Below, in pieces: positions 8,783 to 16,987 of a stretch of 64,000 bases of DNA. Numbering within the stretch: position 1 is the stretch's first letter; each line of letters opens with the position of its first letter. The notes beneath the pieces were generated by a model that ran no database searches, was not told the origin of the DNA, and saw only the letters and a program-made list of their open reading frames with translations. A program made the translations under genes and the position numbers. Source of the stretch: Megasphaera vaginalis (ex Bordigoni et al. 2020) (lineage in GTDB: Bacteria; Bacillota; Negativicutes; Veillonellales; Megasphaeraceae); the NCBI RefSeq assembly GCF_900240295.1, contig NZ_OEQB01000005.1:150086-214085 (forward strand). Direction: 5' to 3'.

Positions 8783-9340
8783 TTACGCACTTTCCTGTTC
8801 AGCTTTTTTGGCGCGAACGGCTTCAAGCGCATACACAACGTTGCGAATATTTCCCTGCAGTACGTTGACCAGGCCGGTAATCGGCGCATTCATGCTGCCA
8901 AGCAATTTGGCAAGCAATTCTTCGCGGCTCGGCAAGCTGGCCAAAGCGTCAACGGCAGTGGCATCAATGACCTTACCGTCAGCCAGACCGGCCTTGACAG
9001 TCAAGGTTTCGGTCTTCGTTTCTTTGATGAATTGCTTCAGGATCTTGGCCGGAGCAATGACGTCTTCCGTAGAATAAGCAAGCGCCGTCGTCCCTTCCAG
9101 GAACGGATCCAAATCGTTATAGCCGAGTTCATTGGCGGCAATACGGGTCAATGTATTCTTGATGACCTTGTATTCAACACCGCCTTCACGGAATTTACGG
9201 CGAAGCTTGGTAACGTCAGCAACGCTCTGGCCGTTAAAGCCGACCAGAACAGCGCCCTGTGCGCTTTGAAGCTTTTCCTTCATTTCCGCAACAACTGCGA
9301 CTTTAGCCGGTGATACGGCTTTCTTTTCAGGCATAGACAT
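8783..9340 (-). CDS. rplJ: 50S ribosomal protein L10
   Basis: 185 residues, slightly longer than the E. coli protein because of a C-terminal extension. It binds 23S rRNA and anchors the L7/L12 dimers through its C-terminal helix (about residues 140-180). Seen: LVGFNGQSVADVTKLRRKFR and YKVIKNTLTRIA, both typical of L10. AAGGAGGTG lies 10-12 bases before the first ATG at 9340; an ATG three codons in is further away and less likely. It is preceded by the L10 leader at 9345-9511, through which L10(L12) binding should control rplJL. Confidence 0.97.
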   Translation of the reverse strand: MSMPEKKAVSPAKVAVVAEMKEKLQSAQGAVLVGFNGQSVADVTKLRRKFREGGVEYKVIKNTLTRIAANELGYNDLDPFLEGTTALAYSTEDVIAPAKILKQFIKETKTETLTVKAGLADGKVIDATAVDALASLPSREELLAKLLGSMNAPITGLVNVLQGNIRNVVYALEAVRAKKAEQESA

Positions 9341-9344
9341 TCTT

Positions 9345-9511
9345 TCGATACACCTCCTTAATGTGAGATCGATATCGCCTTAGCAATACAACAGGCCTCA
9401 TACATACAGTACGAGGCCCGAACTAGTCTTTCACATATCTAGTTTCATAGCCTCAGATGGCGGACTTACGTCCATTATACATACCTTCAGTCTACAGCTA
9501 AGAGAGATATT
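9345..9511 (-). ncRNA. Ribosomal protein L10 leader with attenuator hairpin
   Basis: The 170-base gap between rplA and rplJ, read on the minus strand, has the layout of the Firmicute L10 leader. A kink-turn-like pair of segments, GACTGAAGG and CATCTGAGG, lies near 9435-9490. Downstream is a hairpin, GCCTCGT..ATGAGGC, near 9393-9416, followed by a T-rich stretch that can act as terminator. In this family L10 bound to L7/L12 favours termination. I assign it by position and motif only. Confidence 0.7.
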
Positions 9512-10225
9512 TTATTCTTCCGTTTTGACGGCACTCTTTACGCTGAAAGGATTAATGTGCACGCCAGGTCCCATCGTGGAACTAACCGTGATGGATTTGA
9601 TGTACTGACCCTTGGCTCCCGACGGTTTGACCTTGATCAGGGTATCGACGAGAACAGTGAGGTTTTCGATCAATTTATTTGCTTCGAAAGACTTTTTGCC
9701 GATAGGAGAATGAATATTGCCGGCCTTATCCGTACGATATTCAACCTTACCTGCTTTGCTTTCGGAAACAGCTTTAGCCACATCCATCGTTACCGTACCG
9801 ACTTTCGGGTTCGGCATCAGGCCTTTCGGCCCGAGGATCTTACCCAAGCGGCCTACTTTACCCATCATGTTCGGCGTAGCGATAGCCACGTCAAATTCGA
9901 GCCAGCCGCCCTGGATTTTTTCCACCATGTCGTCTGCACCGACATAATCGGCGCCGGCTTCAAGGGCTTCTTTTTCCTTATCGCCTTGAGCAAATACGAG
10001 GACGCGCTTCGTCTTGCCGATACCATTCGGCAGCACGATCGCACCACGGACCTGCTGATCGGCATATTTCGGGTCAACGTTCAAGTTGACGGCCAATTCA
10101 ACGGTTTCGTCGAATTTGGCAGTATCCATCTTTTTCAAGATGTCAATAGCTTCTGCCGGATCGTACAACGTGGCTTTATCAAAAAGCTTTACGGCTTCAG
10201 CATATTTCTTACCTACTTTTGCCAT
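9512..10225 (-). CDS. rplA: 50S ribosomal protein L1
   Basis: 237 residues, full length. L1 binds 23S rRNA at the mobile stalk near the E site. Seen: the N-terminal [20 protein letters not shown], the [15 protein letters not shown] signature at about residues 125-139, and [17 protein letters not shown] short acidic tail ends the protein. It lies between rplK and the L10 leader, as usual. AGGAGG precedes the ATG. Confidence 0.98.
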   Translation of the reverse strand: MAKVGKKYAEAVKLFDKATLYDPAEAIDILKKMDTAKFDETVELAVNLNVDPKYADQQVRGAIVLPNGIGKTKRVLVFAQGDKEKEALEAGADYVGADDMVEKIQGGWLEFDVAIATPNMMGKVGRLGKILGPKGLMPNPKVGTVTMDVAKAVSESKAGKVEYRTDKAGNIHSPIGKKSFEANKLIENLTVLVDTLIKVKPSGAKGQYIKSITVSSTMGPGVHINPFSVKSAVKTEE

Positions 10226-10285
10226 CTTATTTCCTCCTTATGTGGTCTAACGGGGATATCCCCTTCCACGGGCCGATAGTGTCAA

Positions 10286-10711
10286 TCAGTCGACAATATC
10301 GATGCCCATGCTGCGGGCAGTACCTTCAATCATCTTCATAGCCTGTTCAACGTCGTTAGCGTTGAGGTCGGGCATCTTTGTCGTGGCGATTTCACGGACC
10401 TTATCGCGGCCCAATTTCGCAACTTTCTTTTTATTCGGTTCGCCCGAAGCTTTGTCCAAGCCCGCGGCTTTCTTCAGCAAGACAGCTGCCGGCGGGGTTT
10501 TGGTAATGAACGTGAAAGAACGATCTTCATAAACGGTAATTTCAACAGGGATGATGAAACCGGCCTGCTTTGCAGTCCGTTCATTGAATTCCTTGACGAA
10601 AGCCATAATGTTGACGCCAGCCTGACCTAATGCAGGGCCAATCGGAGGCGCCGGCGTTGCTTTACCGGCTTCGCATTGAAGTTTTACCATTCTAGCTACT
10701 TTTTTTGCCAT
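10286..10711 (-). CDS. rplK: 50S ribosomal protein L11
   Basis: 141 residues, full length. It forms the GTPase-associated centre with L10. Seen: [20 protein letters not shown] near the start with the [11 protein letters not shown] signature, [13 protein letters not shown] in the middle, and a C-terminal RNA-binding domain with [26 protein letters not shown] lies before the ATG. The gene stands 60 bases upstream of rplA. Confidence 0.98.
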   Translation of the reverse strand: MAKKVARMVKLQCEAGKATPAPPIGPALGQAGVNIMAFVKEFNERTAKQAGFIIPVEITVYEDRSFTFITKTPPAAVLLKKAAGLDKASGEPNKKKVAKLGRDKVREIATTKMPDLNANDVEQAMKMIEGTARSMGIDIVD

Positions 10712-10802
10712 GGTGAGTTACACCTCCTTACATTACAAGATGTGGTACGGCGAATCGCGATGATTCTCCCACTCGCGGCAGAACGCCGCAGGTTAGAAGT
10801 TT
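10712..10802 (-). promoter_or_regulatory. rplK-rplA leader region
   Basis: The minus strand between nusG and rplK holds a GC-rich fold (TGCGGCG..TGCCGC) and GTGGGAG followed by GTACCACA, a pairing often seen upstream of rplK in Firmicutes. It could be the L1 or L11 control site. No other assignment is possible. Confidence 0.4.
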
Positions 10803-11342
10803 TTATTCCAGACTTTTCTCAATTTGAGAATAGTCGACTTCTACTGAAGTTTCACGGCCAAACATATTGATCAGGCCTTTGAGCGTACTCTTTTCTTCAT
10901 TAATCTCCGTAATTGTCGCAATGAAATCTTCGAACGGCCCCGATATGATCCGAACCTGTTCGCCTATTGCCACGGTAATCTGCGGTTTCTGCCGCGTATC
11001 CAGTCCCTGGGATTTCAGTATGCGTTCCACTTCATGCGCTTCCAAAGGAATCGGCTTCGTCGCCGAACCGACAAAGCCGGTAACACCCGGCGTATTGCGG
11101 ACAACATACCAGGACCGGTCATTGACTTCCATTTCAACGAGAACATATCCGGGGAAAACCTTACGTTTTACCGTGCGCTTCTGTCCGTCTTTAATGTCAA
11201 CTTCATCTTCCATCGGTACAAGGATGCGATTGATAACATTTTCAAGGCTCATAGACTTGACCTTGCGTTCCAACGTCGCCATGACTTTATTTTCATAGCC
11301 GGAATACGTATGAATGACGTACCATTTCTTTTCAGATTCCAC
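10803..11342 (-). CDS. nusG: Transcription termination/antitermination protein NusG
   Basis: 179 residues. NusG binds the RNA polymerase clamp and links it to Rho or the ribosome. The N-terminal NGN domain starts KKWYVIHTYSGYENKVMATL. The C-terminal KOW domain (about residues 125-179) has EQVRIISGPFEDFIATI and ends in ETSVEVDYSQIEKS. The length is normal. It overlaps nothing and lies 14 bases after secE. Confidence 0.97.
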   Translation of the reverse strand: MESEKKWYVIHTYSGYENKVMATLERKVKSMSLENVINRILVPMEDEVDIKDGQKRTVKRKVFPGYVLVEMEVNDRSWYVVRNTPGVTGFVGSATKPIPLEAHEVERILKSQGLDTRQKPQITVAIGEQVRIISGPFEDFIATITEINEEKSTLKGLINMFGRETSVEVDYSQIEKSLE

Positions 11343-11356
11343 CTAGCACACGCCTC

Positions 11357-11593
11357 CTAACCGATTGCGGCGCGAAGCAGCCGGAAAAGCTGCGAAAAAA
11401 CGCCGTCTGAAACGGCAATGATCGCCATGACTACGATAGTTGCCACAATGACCATAACCGTATAATTGATCAGCTCTTTTTTCGTCGGCCAGATAACTTT
11501 CTTCATTTCCGCCTTAACGCCCTGGAGGAATCGACCTGAATCCTTTTTTCGTTTATTCTTTTGTACTGCTTTTTCTGACGCTGAAAGTGACAT
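11357..11593 (-). CDS. secE: Preprotein translocase subunit SecE
   Basis: 78 residues, the short single-span form of Firmicutes. Seen: GRFLQGVKAEMKKVIWPTKK, the conserved amphipathic helix, then ELINYTVMVIVATIVVMAII, the membrane span that clamps SecY. I start at ATG 11593, where AGAGG lies 4-5 bases upstream; the frame is open six codons further but without a ribosome site. It sits between rpmG and nusG, the usual order. Confidence 0.96.
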   Translation of the reverse strand: MSLSASEKAVQKNKRKKDSGRFLQGVKAEMKKVIWPTKKELINYTVMVIVATIVVMAIIAVSDGVFSQLFRLLRAAIG

Positions 11594-11643
11594 ATATCCT
11601 CTCACTGGCAACAGAGATTCCGGAGAATCTCTTCTACAACCGA

Positions 11644-11793
11644 TTATTTCGTTTCCTTATGCAACGTTTCTTTTTTGCAGAACGGGCAATATTTCTTCAA
11701 TTCCAAACGGTCGGGATTGTTTTTCTTGTTCTTGTTGGTTCGGTAGTTACGCTGTTTGCATTCCGTGCATGCCAATGTAATCGCTGTACGCAT
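11644..11793 (-). CDS. rpmG: 50S ribosomal protein L33
   Basis: A 49-residue zinc-ribbon protein: [17 protein letters not shown] opens it, with CTEC as the first cysteine pair and CPFCKKET as the second, so it is the zinc-containing (C+) form. GGTGTAAGGA lies before the ATG at 11793. It heads the rpmG-secE-nusG-rplKAJL gene string behind a good promoter at 11850-11878. Confidence 0.97.
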   Translation of the reverse strand: MRTAITLACTECKQRNYRTNKNKKNNPDRLELKKYCPFCKKETLHKETK

Positions 11794-11849
11794 TCCTTAC
11801 ACCTCACTTCGTAATAGTTAACCTGCTTTTTGCGCAAGACTGCTTATAT

Positions 11850-11878
11850 AATGTATCACAAGAACGGCCTCACGTCAA
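11850..11878 (-). promoter_or_regulatory. Sigma-70 promoter of the rpmG-secE-nusG-rpl operon
   Basis: On the minus strand TTGACG (11878-11873) is followed after 17 bases by TACATT (11855-11850). It lies about 57 bases upstream of rpmG. Confidence 0.7.
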
Positions 11879-11895
11879 GGCGAATGGGTCAACTT

Positions 11896-11928
11896 AAAAA
11901 AAGCTAGGGCCACAAAGCTCCTAACTAC
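11896..11928 (-). terminator. Weak terminator after the gene at 11959-12342
   Basis: Minus strand: an imperfect hairpin around GGAGCTTTGTGGCCCTAGC followed by a run of seven T. The stem is poor but the T-run and position fit. Confidence 0.4.
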
Positions 11929-11958
11929 TCTTAATCATACAGGATGTGCACGGTCCTG

Positions 11959-12342
11959 TCAATCATACATTTTTTTAGTCGCTTCCGCCGCCAGGAGCTG
12001 CAGCGCCGGCACGTACACGGAAAAAATGCGCCATACGACTGCACTGTCGGGCTCTTGCCGATTTCTGCCGGCACGGTCTTCCAGCATCGCCAGCCATACG
12101 TCCTCTTCGACAAAAGAATAGCTGTCATACGCGGCCATAATGACTTCCTTCGCCGTTCCCATAACGGTCGGTGCGTCGCCGTCCTGCCGCAGCATACTGC
12201 GAAACAGGTCGCAGGCGGCGTCAAACTGCCTGCAGAACAGACGGATAATTCCGTTACGAATATACAGATTATTCAGATCTTCGTCAGCACCTTGTGCCAG
12301 AACGGCCAAACTCGCATTGAACGCTTCAAACGACATCCCCAT
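11959..12342 (-). CDS. HI0074-like nucleotidyltransferase substrate-binding protein, orphan
   Basis: 127 residues, an all-helical protein that resembles the HI0074/NTase_sub_bind family. RNGIIRLFCRQFDAACDLF and GTAKEVIMAAYDSYSF followed by VWLAMLEDR match the helices and the spaced residues of that family. In other genomes it pairs with a small MNT-type nucleotidyltransferase, and some such pairs are toxin-antitoxin systems. No nucleotidyltransferase gene is next to it here, so it is an orphan. GGAGGT lies 7 bases before the ATG at 12342. The role is unknown. The family call is from motif memory only. Confidence 0.6.
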   Translation of the reverse strand: MGMSFEAFNASLAVLAQGADEDLNNLYIRNGIIRLFCRQFDAACDLFRSMLRQDGDAPTVMGTAKEVIMAAYDSYSFVEEDVWLAMLEDRAGRNRQEPDSAVVWRIFSVYVPALQLLAAEATKKMYD

Positions 12343-12451
12343 AGCGACACCTCCATTTCTATCATATACCGATTTGAAGCGTCCGACAATAGCCTCCTTT
12401 CTTACTGTCCGTCAGCGCCGCTATTCCGGACGATGCCATCTGTCGATTTCG

Positions 12452-12489
12452 AAAAAAAGAACGCGCAGATTACTGCGCGCTCTTTTTTC
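12452..12489 (-). terminator. Terminator of ktrBA
   Basis: GAACGCGCAG (12459-12468) and CTGCGCGCTC (12473-12482) pair, with A-runs on the 5' side and T-runs on the 3' side, so it can act on both strands. The ktrA stop is at 12528. Confidence 0.8.
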
Positions 12490-12527
12490 AGGTTCCGACG
12501 CCGCTTCAGTCGGCGCCGTTCTCGTCT

Positions 12528-13181
12528 CTATGTATTTTCCAGCCTGTGGATATCGTCATCTCTGCCGATAATGATCAGTTTATCTTCAGCCGCCAGGGGA
12601 ATATCCGGGTCAGGCGCTACGATCAGATTTTCATCGTGCCGGATAGCGGCAACGATAAGCCTGTACTTTTCACGAAGCCCCGATGTTTTCAACGTTTTTC
12701 CGACGAGAAACTCAGGCGTCTCCATTTCTACCAGACCGGCTTGGGCTGAAAGCTGCAGGTAATCGACAACATGCCGGCGCGTCAGCATCTGCGCCAATCG
12801 CATCGCCATATCCGACTCCGGGTAAATGACGGTGTCGACGCCTATTTTTTCCAGTAATCGGCCTTGCAGTTCATCTTGCGCTTTCGCGATAACGCGTCGG
12901 ACGCCTTGTTCTTCAACGAGCATGGCCGTCATCAGATTGGCCTGTTTATTGGCGCCGATAGCGACAACAACTGCATCGAACTGATTCAGGCTGAGCGACT
13001 GCAACGCCGCTTCATCTGTGCTGTCGGCAATGACGGCATGCGTCACGTAAGGGCTGATCTTCTGTACTCTGTCGGGATCGACATCGACGGCCAGCACTTC
13101 GTGCCCCAAATCGGCAACGGCTTTGGCGACGGTTGTCCCGAAACGCCCCAAACCGATAACGGCAATAACTCTTTTATTCAT
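12528..13181 (-). CDS. ktrA: Potassium uptake regulatory subunit KtrA/TrkA (RCK protein)
   Basis: 217 residues, cytoplasmic. It forms an octameric ring of RCK domains that gates the KtrB channel in response to nucleotides. The N-terminal Rossmann fold has VIAVIGLGRFGTTVAKAV with GxGxxG, and an acidic residue at the end of the second strand (LAVDVDPDRV). The C-terminal RCK_C domain (about 135-217) ends in DKLIIIGRDDDIHRLE. The true start is ATG 13181; the frame is open 46 codons further upstream, into the end of ktrB, with no coding sense. It lies 14 bases downstream of ktrB. Confidence 0.95.
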   Translation of the reverse strand: MNKRVIAVIGLGRFGTTVAKAVADLGHEVLAVDVDPDRVQKISPYVTHAVIADSTDEAALQSLSLNQFDAVVVAIGANKQANLMTAMLVEEQGVRRVIAKAQDELQGRLLEKIGVDTVIYPESDMAMRLAQMLTRRHVVDYLQLSAQAGLVEMETPEFLVGKTLKTSGLREKYRLIVAAIRHDENLIVAPDPDIPLAAEDKLIIIGRDDDIHRLENT

Positions 13182-13195
13182 ACTGTTCCCTTCTT

Positions 13196-14563
13196 TTACA
13201 ATAAAATGTCGCTTTCCGGGTATCGGATCGGCTTCGGCGCCTGCCGCTTCAGTGCGACAATGCCGACCAGCGTCAGCACGCCTATACGCCCGGTATACAT
13301 GACAAAGATCAGAATCCATTTGCTTAGCGGCTGCAACGTCGGAGTAATGCCCGTAGTCAAGCCGACGGTACCGAAGGCAGACGTCGTTTCAAAGAGAAGC
13401 TGCAAAAATGTCGCCGGCTCGTACAGTGTCAATAAAAAGACGGCCGTAAGCACCAGAAACAGCGAGAGAAAGAAAATACTGAAAGCACGCCGAACCTGCA
13501 CCTCCGCAATGCGCCGCTCCAATAGTTCAACGTCCGCTTTATTGCTGAAAATGGAACGGGCCGCCGCCAGCATGACAGCTGCCGTCGTAATCTTGATACC
13601 GCCGCCCGTCGAATTCGGCCCGGCGCCGATAAACATCAGCATCACCGTCAGAAACAGCATTGCCGGCCGCATGGCGCCATAATCCAAGGTGGCGACACCG
13701 GCCGTACGCGGCGTCACGGCTTGCAGAAAGGACGCGACGACCTTATGCCCCGTATCGAGGGGCCCCAAAGTAGCGCCATTGCCCCATTCCAGGATTAAGA
13801 TCAACACGGTGCCGCCAATCACTAAGCACGCCGTCCCCAAGAGCATGATCTTCGTATTGACGGACACTGCCTTCACGCCGTACCGTCTGCCCGTATCCCA
13901 AAGCTCGAAAATAGCCATATAGCCGAAACCGCCAAGCATGATCAGCACGCTCGTCGTCAGGGAAAAGAGAACGTCTCCGGCCATCGCATAGGGCAAGTCA
14001 TTGTCAAAAAAGACGAAACCGGCATTGCAAAAAGTGGAAACGGCTTGATAAATCCCGCTGCGAATGGCCGCCGTTCCGAGGTAAGGATATAAGGCGACAA
14101 TGTAGACCGCTGCGCCTGCGGCTTCAACGGCAAAGATCAGGAAAGCGACATGCTTCGTAATGCGCAGCAATCCCCGCATACTGCCGTTTCCCATATCATC
14201 GCGCAGCAGCAGCCGTCGTTGCAGGCCGATATGCTGCCCAAAGACGAGAGCCAGTAACGTCGTCGAAGTCATGATTCCCAGACCGCCCAGCTGAATCAGC
14301 AGGACCATAACGGATTGGCCGAAAAGAGACCAGTGACGATAGGTGTCGACAGTCGCCAGCCCGGTGACGGAGACACAGGATACAGCCGTGAACGCCGCAT
14401 CGACAAGATCTGTTGTTTCGCCATCGGCAGCGGCAAAGGGCAACGACAAAAGAGCCGTTCCCAAGAGCATGGCAAGAAGAAAACTGAGTGCCAACAACGT
14501 ATACGGATTTTGGGTGCGAACCCGTTCCTTCGCTTTTACTTTATAGCTGTCCCGTTGAAACAT
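13196..14563 (-). CDS. ktrB: Potassium uptake membrane subunit KtrB/TrkH
   Basis: 455 residues, a K+ channel-like transporter with four M1-P-M2 repeats. Seen: repeated pore loops including SCVSVTGLATVDT and FGTVGLTTGITP, STFCNAGF, and VTPRTAGVATLD, where the glycine filter residues lie. A basic cytoplasmic stretch precedes the first span. I start at ATG 14563, with GGGGTG 7 bases upstream. An ATG at 14602 with GAAAGGG before it is an alternative that would add 13 mostly hydrophobic residues. It is co-transcribed with ktrA from the promoter at 14679-14707. Confidence 0.94.
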   Translation of the reverse strand: MFQRDSYKVKAKERVRTQNPYTLLALSFLLAMLLGTALLSLPFAAADGETTDLVDAAFTAVSCVSVTGLATVDTYRHWSLFGQSVMVLLIQLGGLGIMTSTTLLALVFGQHIGLQRRLLLRDDMGNGSMRGLLRITKHVAFLIFAVEAAGAAVYIVALYPYLGTAAIRSGIYQAVSTFCNAGFVFFDNDLPYAMAGDVLFSLTTSVLIMLGGFGYMAIFELWDTGRRYGVKAVSVNTKIMLLGTACLVIGGTVLILILEWGNGATLGPLDTGHKVVASFLQAVTPRTAGVATLDYGAMRPAMLFLTVMLMFIGAGPNSTGGGIKITTAAVMLAAARSIFSNKADVELLERRIAEVQVRRAFSIFFLSLFLVLTAVFLLTLYEPATFLQLLFETTSAFGTVGLTTGITPTLQPLSKWILIFVMYTGRIGVLTLVGIVALKRQAPKPIRYPESDILL

Positions 14564-14678
14564 GAATAACACCCCAAAAAGAATACAGGCCGCGAAAAAC
14601 ATCGCCGCGCCCTTTCTTCTCCCTCCGCCGCGCCTGACGACAGAAGGGAAAAGCGCCGCAGCGTCTCAAAGCTGACTA

Positions 14679-14707
14679 AGTATAGCACAGCAAACGCCAG
14701 CGTACAA
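14679..14707 (-). promoter_or_regulatory. Sigma-70 promoter of ktrBA
   Basis: Minus strand TTGTAC (14707-14702), 17 bases, TATACT (14684-14679). It lies about 115 bases upstream of ktrB. Confidence 0.6.
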
Positions 14708-14760
14708 TATGGGCGGCGGATTTTACATAAACGGCCCCTTTCACCGGCTGACAGAAAGGA

Positions 14761-14804
14761 AGCAAAAAGCTGCCGCAGAAAAATTCTGTCGGCAGCTTTT
14801 TGCT
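14761..14804 (-). terminator. Terminator of the [FeFe] hydrogenase gene
   Basis: AGCAAAAAGCTGCCG (14761-14775) pairs with CGGCAGCTTTTTGCT (14790-14804), with an inner CAGAA/TTCTG extension. It directly abuts the stop codon at 14807-14805. Confidence 0.8.
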
Positions 14805-16040
14805 TTATCCATCCAGATTCCGATCGTAAAGATCACTCTTGGTCAGGAATTCTTCAATCGTTGTAAAACCCAATCGTTTCAGCATTTCAATGACGTACGG
14901 ATTATCCATCGGCGTTTCATAATGAGACGAATCGCCATACGCCTGTACATGCTCTTTCCCTTCATCTTTCCCGATGATAGCTCTCGGACCGCCGACGCAT
15001 CCGCCGATGCATCCCATCCCTTCAAAAAAATTGCCGTCCCGCTTGCCGGCGAGAATATCATTAATCATGGCTTTGCAGGCCGGTACGCCGTCGGCGCGAC
15101 GCGTCCGAATGGTAACGGCGCGTTGCGGATTCAGTTTTTCCAGTGTCGTCTTCACAGCTGCGGCAACGCCGCCGGCATAGGCATAACAAATACCGGTTTT
15201 CGACGCGTGGGGGAGCGAATCTTCCGGCAACGAGGCCATATCAATATCCGTTACGGTTAAAAGATCGCGCAGTTCCTGATAGGTTAATACATAATCGATA
15301 GCACCAGCCAGATCGGGTTCATTCTTTTCCGACTTTTTCGCCATGCAGGGGCCGATGAAAACGGTCTTGGCTTGCGGGTGCAAAGCTTTTACCGTCCTGC
15401 CGCCGGCAATCATCGGCGAAACCGAGCCGGGAACATTCGGCAAAAGCTGATGATATAACTTTTTGATCATGGCGATCCACATGGGACAGCAACAGCTGGT
15501 CAGCTGAAAATCATTTTCGTCATGAATGTTGCGATCAAATTCCAGCGCTTCTTTTAAGGTCAGGATATCGGCAAAGGCGGCCACTTCCAAAACGCCGGTA
15601 AAGCCCAACTTCTTCAACGCCGTCCGCACTTTGCCGAGCGTAACCGCAGGACCGAACTGACCGGAAATAGCCGGAGCCACGAGGGCATACACCGGTCCGT
15701 CATACTCGTGCAGCTCCCGGACGACGGGAATAATATCTTTTTTCGTCTTCAGCGCGTCAAGAGCGCAGACATCGACACAGGCCTGGCAACCGACACATTG
15801 CGTCTGATCGATCGTGACCCCGTTCTCGCCGTCGGCTTTGACAGCATCCCAGGCGCAAGCGTCGATACAGGGCCTGTCATCGGGCGGACAGAGGCACGGC
15901 TTCGTTCGAAAAATCAAGGTGTTGTCGGACTTAGCCAGACAATCAACCATATGCGGATCGGCATCTTCCGGCGCAATCTCTTTCTTATTGTCCGCCGCAT
16001 TTTTTAACATCGTATAATATAATTCGTCTAAGGAATCCAT
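14805..16040 (-). CDS. Monomeric [FeFe] hydrogenase, group-B-like
   Basis: 411 residues. The N-terminal part (to about residue 100) carries a two-cluster ferredoxin domain with CIDACAWDAVK and CVGCQACVDVCALDALK. The rest is the H-cluster domain. Its three signature loops are TSCCCPMW, GPCMAKKSE and EGMGCIGGCVGGP. The extra cysteine in the first loop and GP in place of GGGQ in the third are features of group B rather than the classical group A enzymes. Group B members are predicted to run H2 production or uptake with ferredoxin. ATG 16040 is preceded by AAAGGGG at 7 bases; a longer frame from 16067 lacks this. It stands alone, with no maturation genes near. Confidence 0.9.
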   Translation of the reverse strand: MDSLDELYYTMLKNAADNKKEIAPEDADPHMVDCLAKSDNTLIFRTKPCLCPPDDRPCIDACAWDAVKADGENGVTIDQTQCVGCQACVDVCALDALKTKKDIIPVVRELHEYDGPVYALVAPAISGQFGPAVTLGKVRTALKKLGFTGVLEVAAFADILTLKEALEFDRNIHDENDFQLTSCCCPMWIAMIKKLYHQLLPNVPGSVSPMIAGGRTVKALHPQAKTVFIGPCMAKKSEKNEPDLAGAIDYVLTYQELRDLLTVTDIDMASLPEDSLPHASKTGICYAYAGGVAAAVKTTLEKLNPQRAVTIRTRRADGVPACKAMINDILAGKRDGNFFEGMGCIGGCVGGPRAIIGKDEGKEHVQAYGDSSHYETPMDNPYVIEMLKRLGFTTIEEFLTKSDLYDRNLDG

Positions 16041-16208
16041 TGGACAGCCCCTTTCTGCAACGCACACGCTGACAGTTTACGTTATAAGAAAATTATAGGG
16101 CTATTCATTTCATTTTGCAAGAATAGTTAGCTTTTTTGTTTATTTATGAAAACTGTTTTCATTTTTACAGCCGTCCGTGCTCGTCTCCTCTGCGCTCGCC
16201 GCCGGCCG

Positions 16209-16808
16209 TCATCTTCCGAAAAAATGAATCATGAGCCAGGCTTTGACACGGGCCGGAACCTCGCGCAAATCCCATATCCATTGATCGTGGTACCGAACGC
16301 CCGGCGGCACATAGCCGATAACGTCCAGCCCGAGATGATCCGCCAAATAAATGGCTCTGGCCATATGATAAGCCTGCGTAACGGCAATAACGCGGCGGTA
16401 ACCGTAGACGTCATGTGCGCGGCGCATACTTTCATACGTAATCGTACCCGCCTCATCAATAATCAAATCACGTCGATCAATGCCGGCCGCCGTGACATAA
16501 GCCGCCATTACCTCCGTTTGATTAGCACCAGCTTCGTTCACGCCTGACAAAATTAATTTTTTTACTTTCTGCCGCTCATACAGGGCAATGCCGCCGTCAA
16601 GCCGTTCTTTCAGCAAAGGCATGGGATAATTATGTTGTACGCCGGCGCCCAAAATGACGGCCGCTTCATAAGTGTCATCCGGAATGGTCGCCATATTCGT
16701 CACTTCTTTCGGCGCCGCTTGCCGCATCATGTCATAATTCACACCGCCGCTAAACACAGCGGCTCCCGCCAACAGGCAAAGACACAGGCCAAACAATCGT
16801 TTTTTCAT
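16209..16808 (-). CDS. SanA/YdcF-like DUF218 protein with signal anchor
   Basis: 199 residues. An N-terminal KKRLFGLCLCLLAGAAVFSG segment is a signal peptide or anchor. The DUF218 fold follows, with AAVILGAGVQHNYPMPLLKE, a conserved acidic site in LILSGVNEAGANQTEVMA, and TITYESMRRAHDVYG. Homologues such as SanA affect envelope permeability and vancomycin sensitivity, but the reaction is not known. It is a single gene, with no operon partners. Confidence 0.85.
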   Translation of the reverse strand: MKKRLFGLCLCLLAGAAVFSGGVNYDMMRQAAPKEVTNMATIPDDTYEAAVILGAGVQHNYPMPLLKERLDGGIALYERQKVKKLILSGVNEAGANQTEVMAAYVTAAGIDRRDLIIDEAGTITYESMRRAHDVYGYRRVIAVTQAYHMARAIYLADHLGLDVIGYVPPGVRYHDQWIWDLREVPARVKAWLMIHFFGR

Positions 16809-16876
16809 GGATTCTCCTTTTGGGGCGCCGCTCCCGCCTCCCTATTGATACGATCAGTGTAGCATAATTGTATATC

Positions 16877-16910
16877 AAAAAACACCCGATTTGCAACGGC
16901 AAATCGGGTG
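16877..16910 (-). terminator. Terminator of trxA-trxB
   Basis: CACCCGATTTGC (16883-16894) pairs with GCAAATCGGGTG (16899-16910) around a 4-base loop, followed on the minus strand by TTTTTT. Confidence 0.85.
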
Positions 16911-16987
16911 AGAACCCTGTCAACTATATGTATATACCGAAACCAAGTCGGTCATAATCAAAAAGCGCGTCCCTTTATCGGCGGTGA

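Noticed and set aside
11600..11960. tRNA-Trp expected near secE/rpmG
   Set aside because: No cloverleaf or TTC-loop can be found there on either strand.
14564..14704. c-di-AMP riboswitch upstream of ktrB
   Set aside because: The leader is only about 110 bases and shows none of the ydaO-type conserved blocks.
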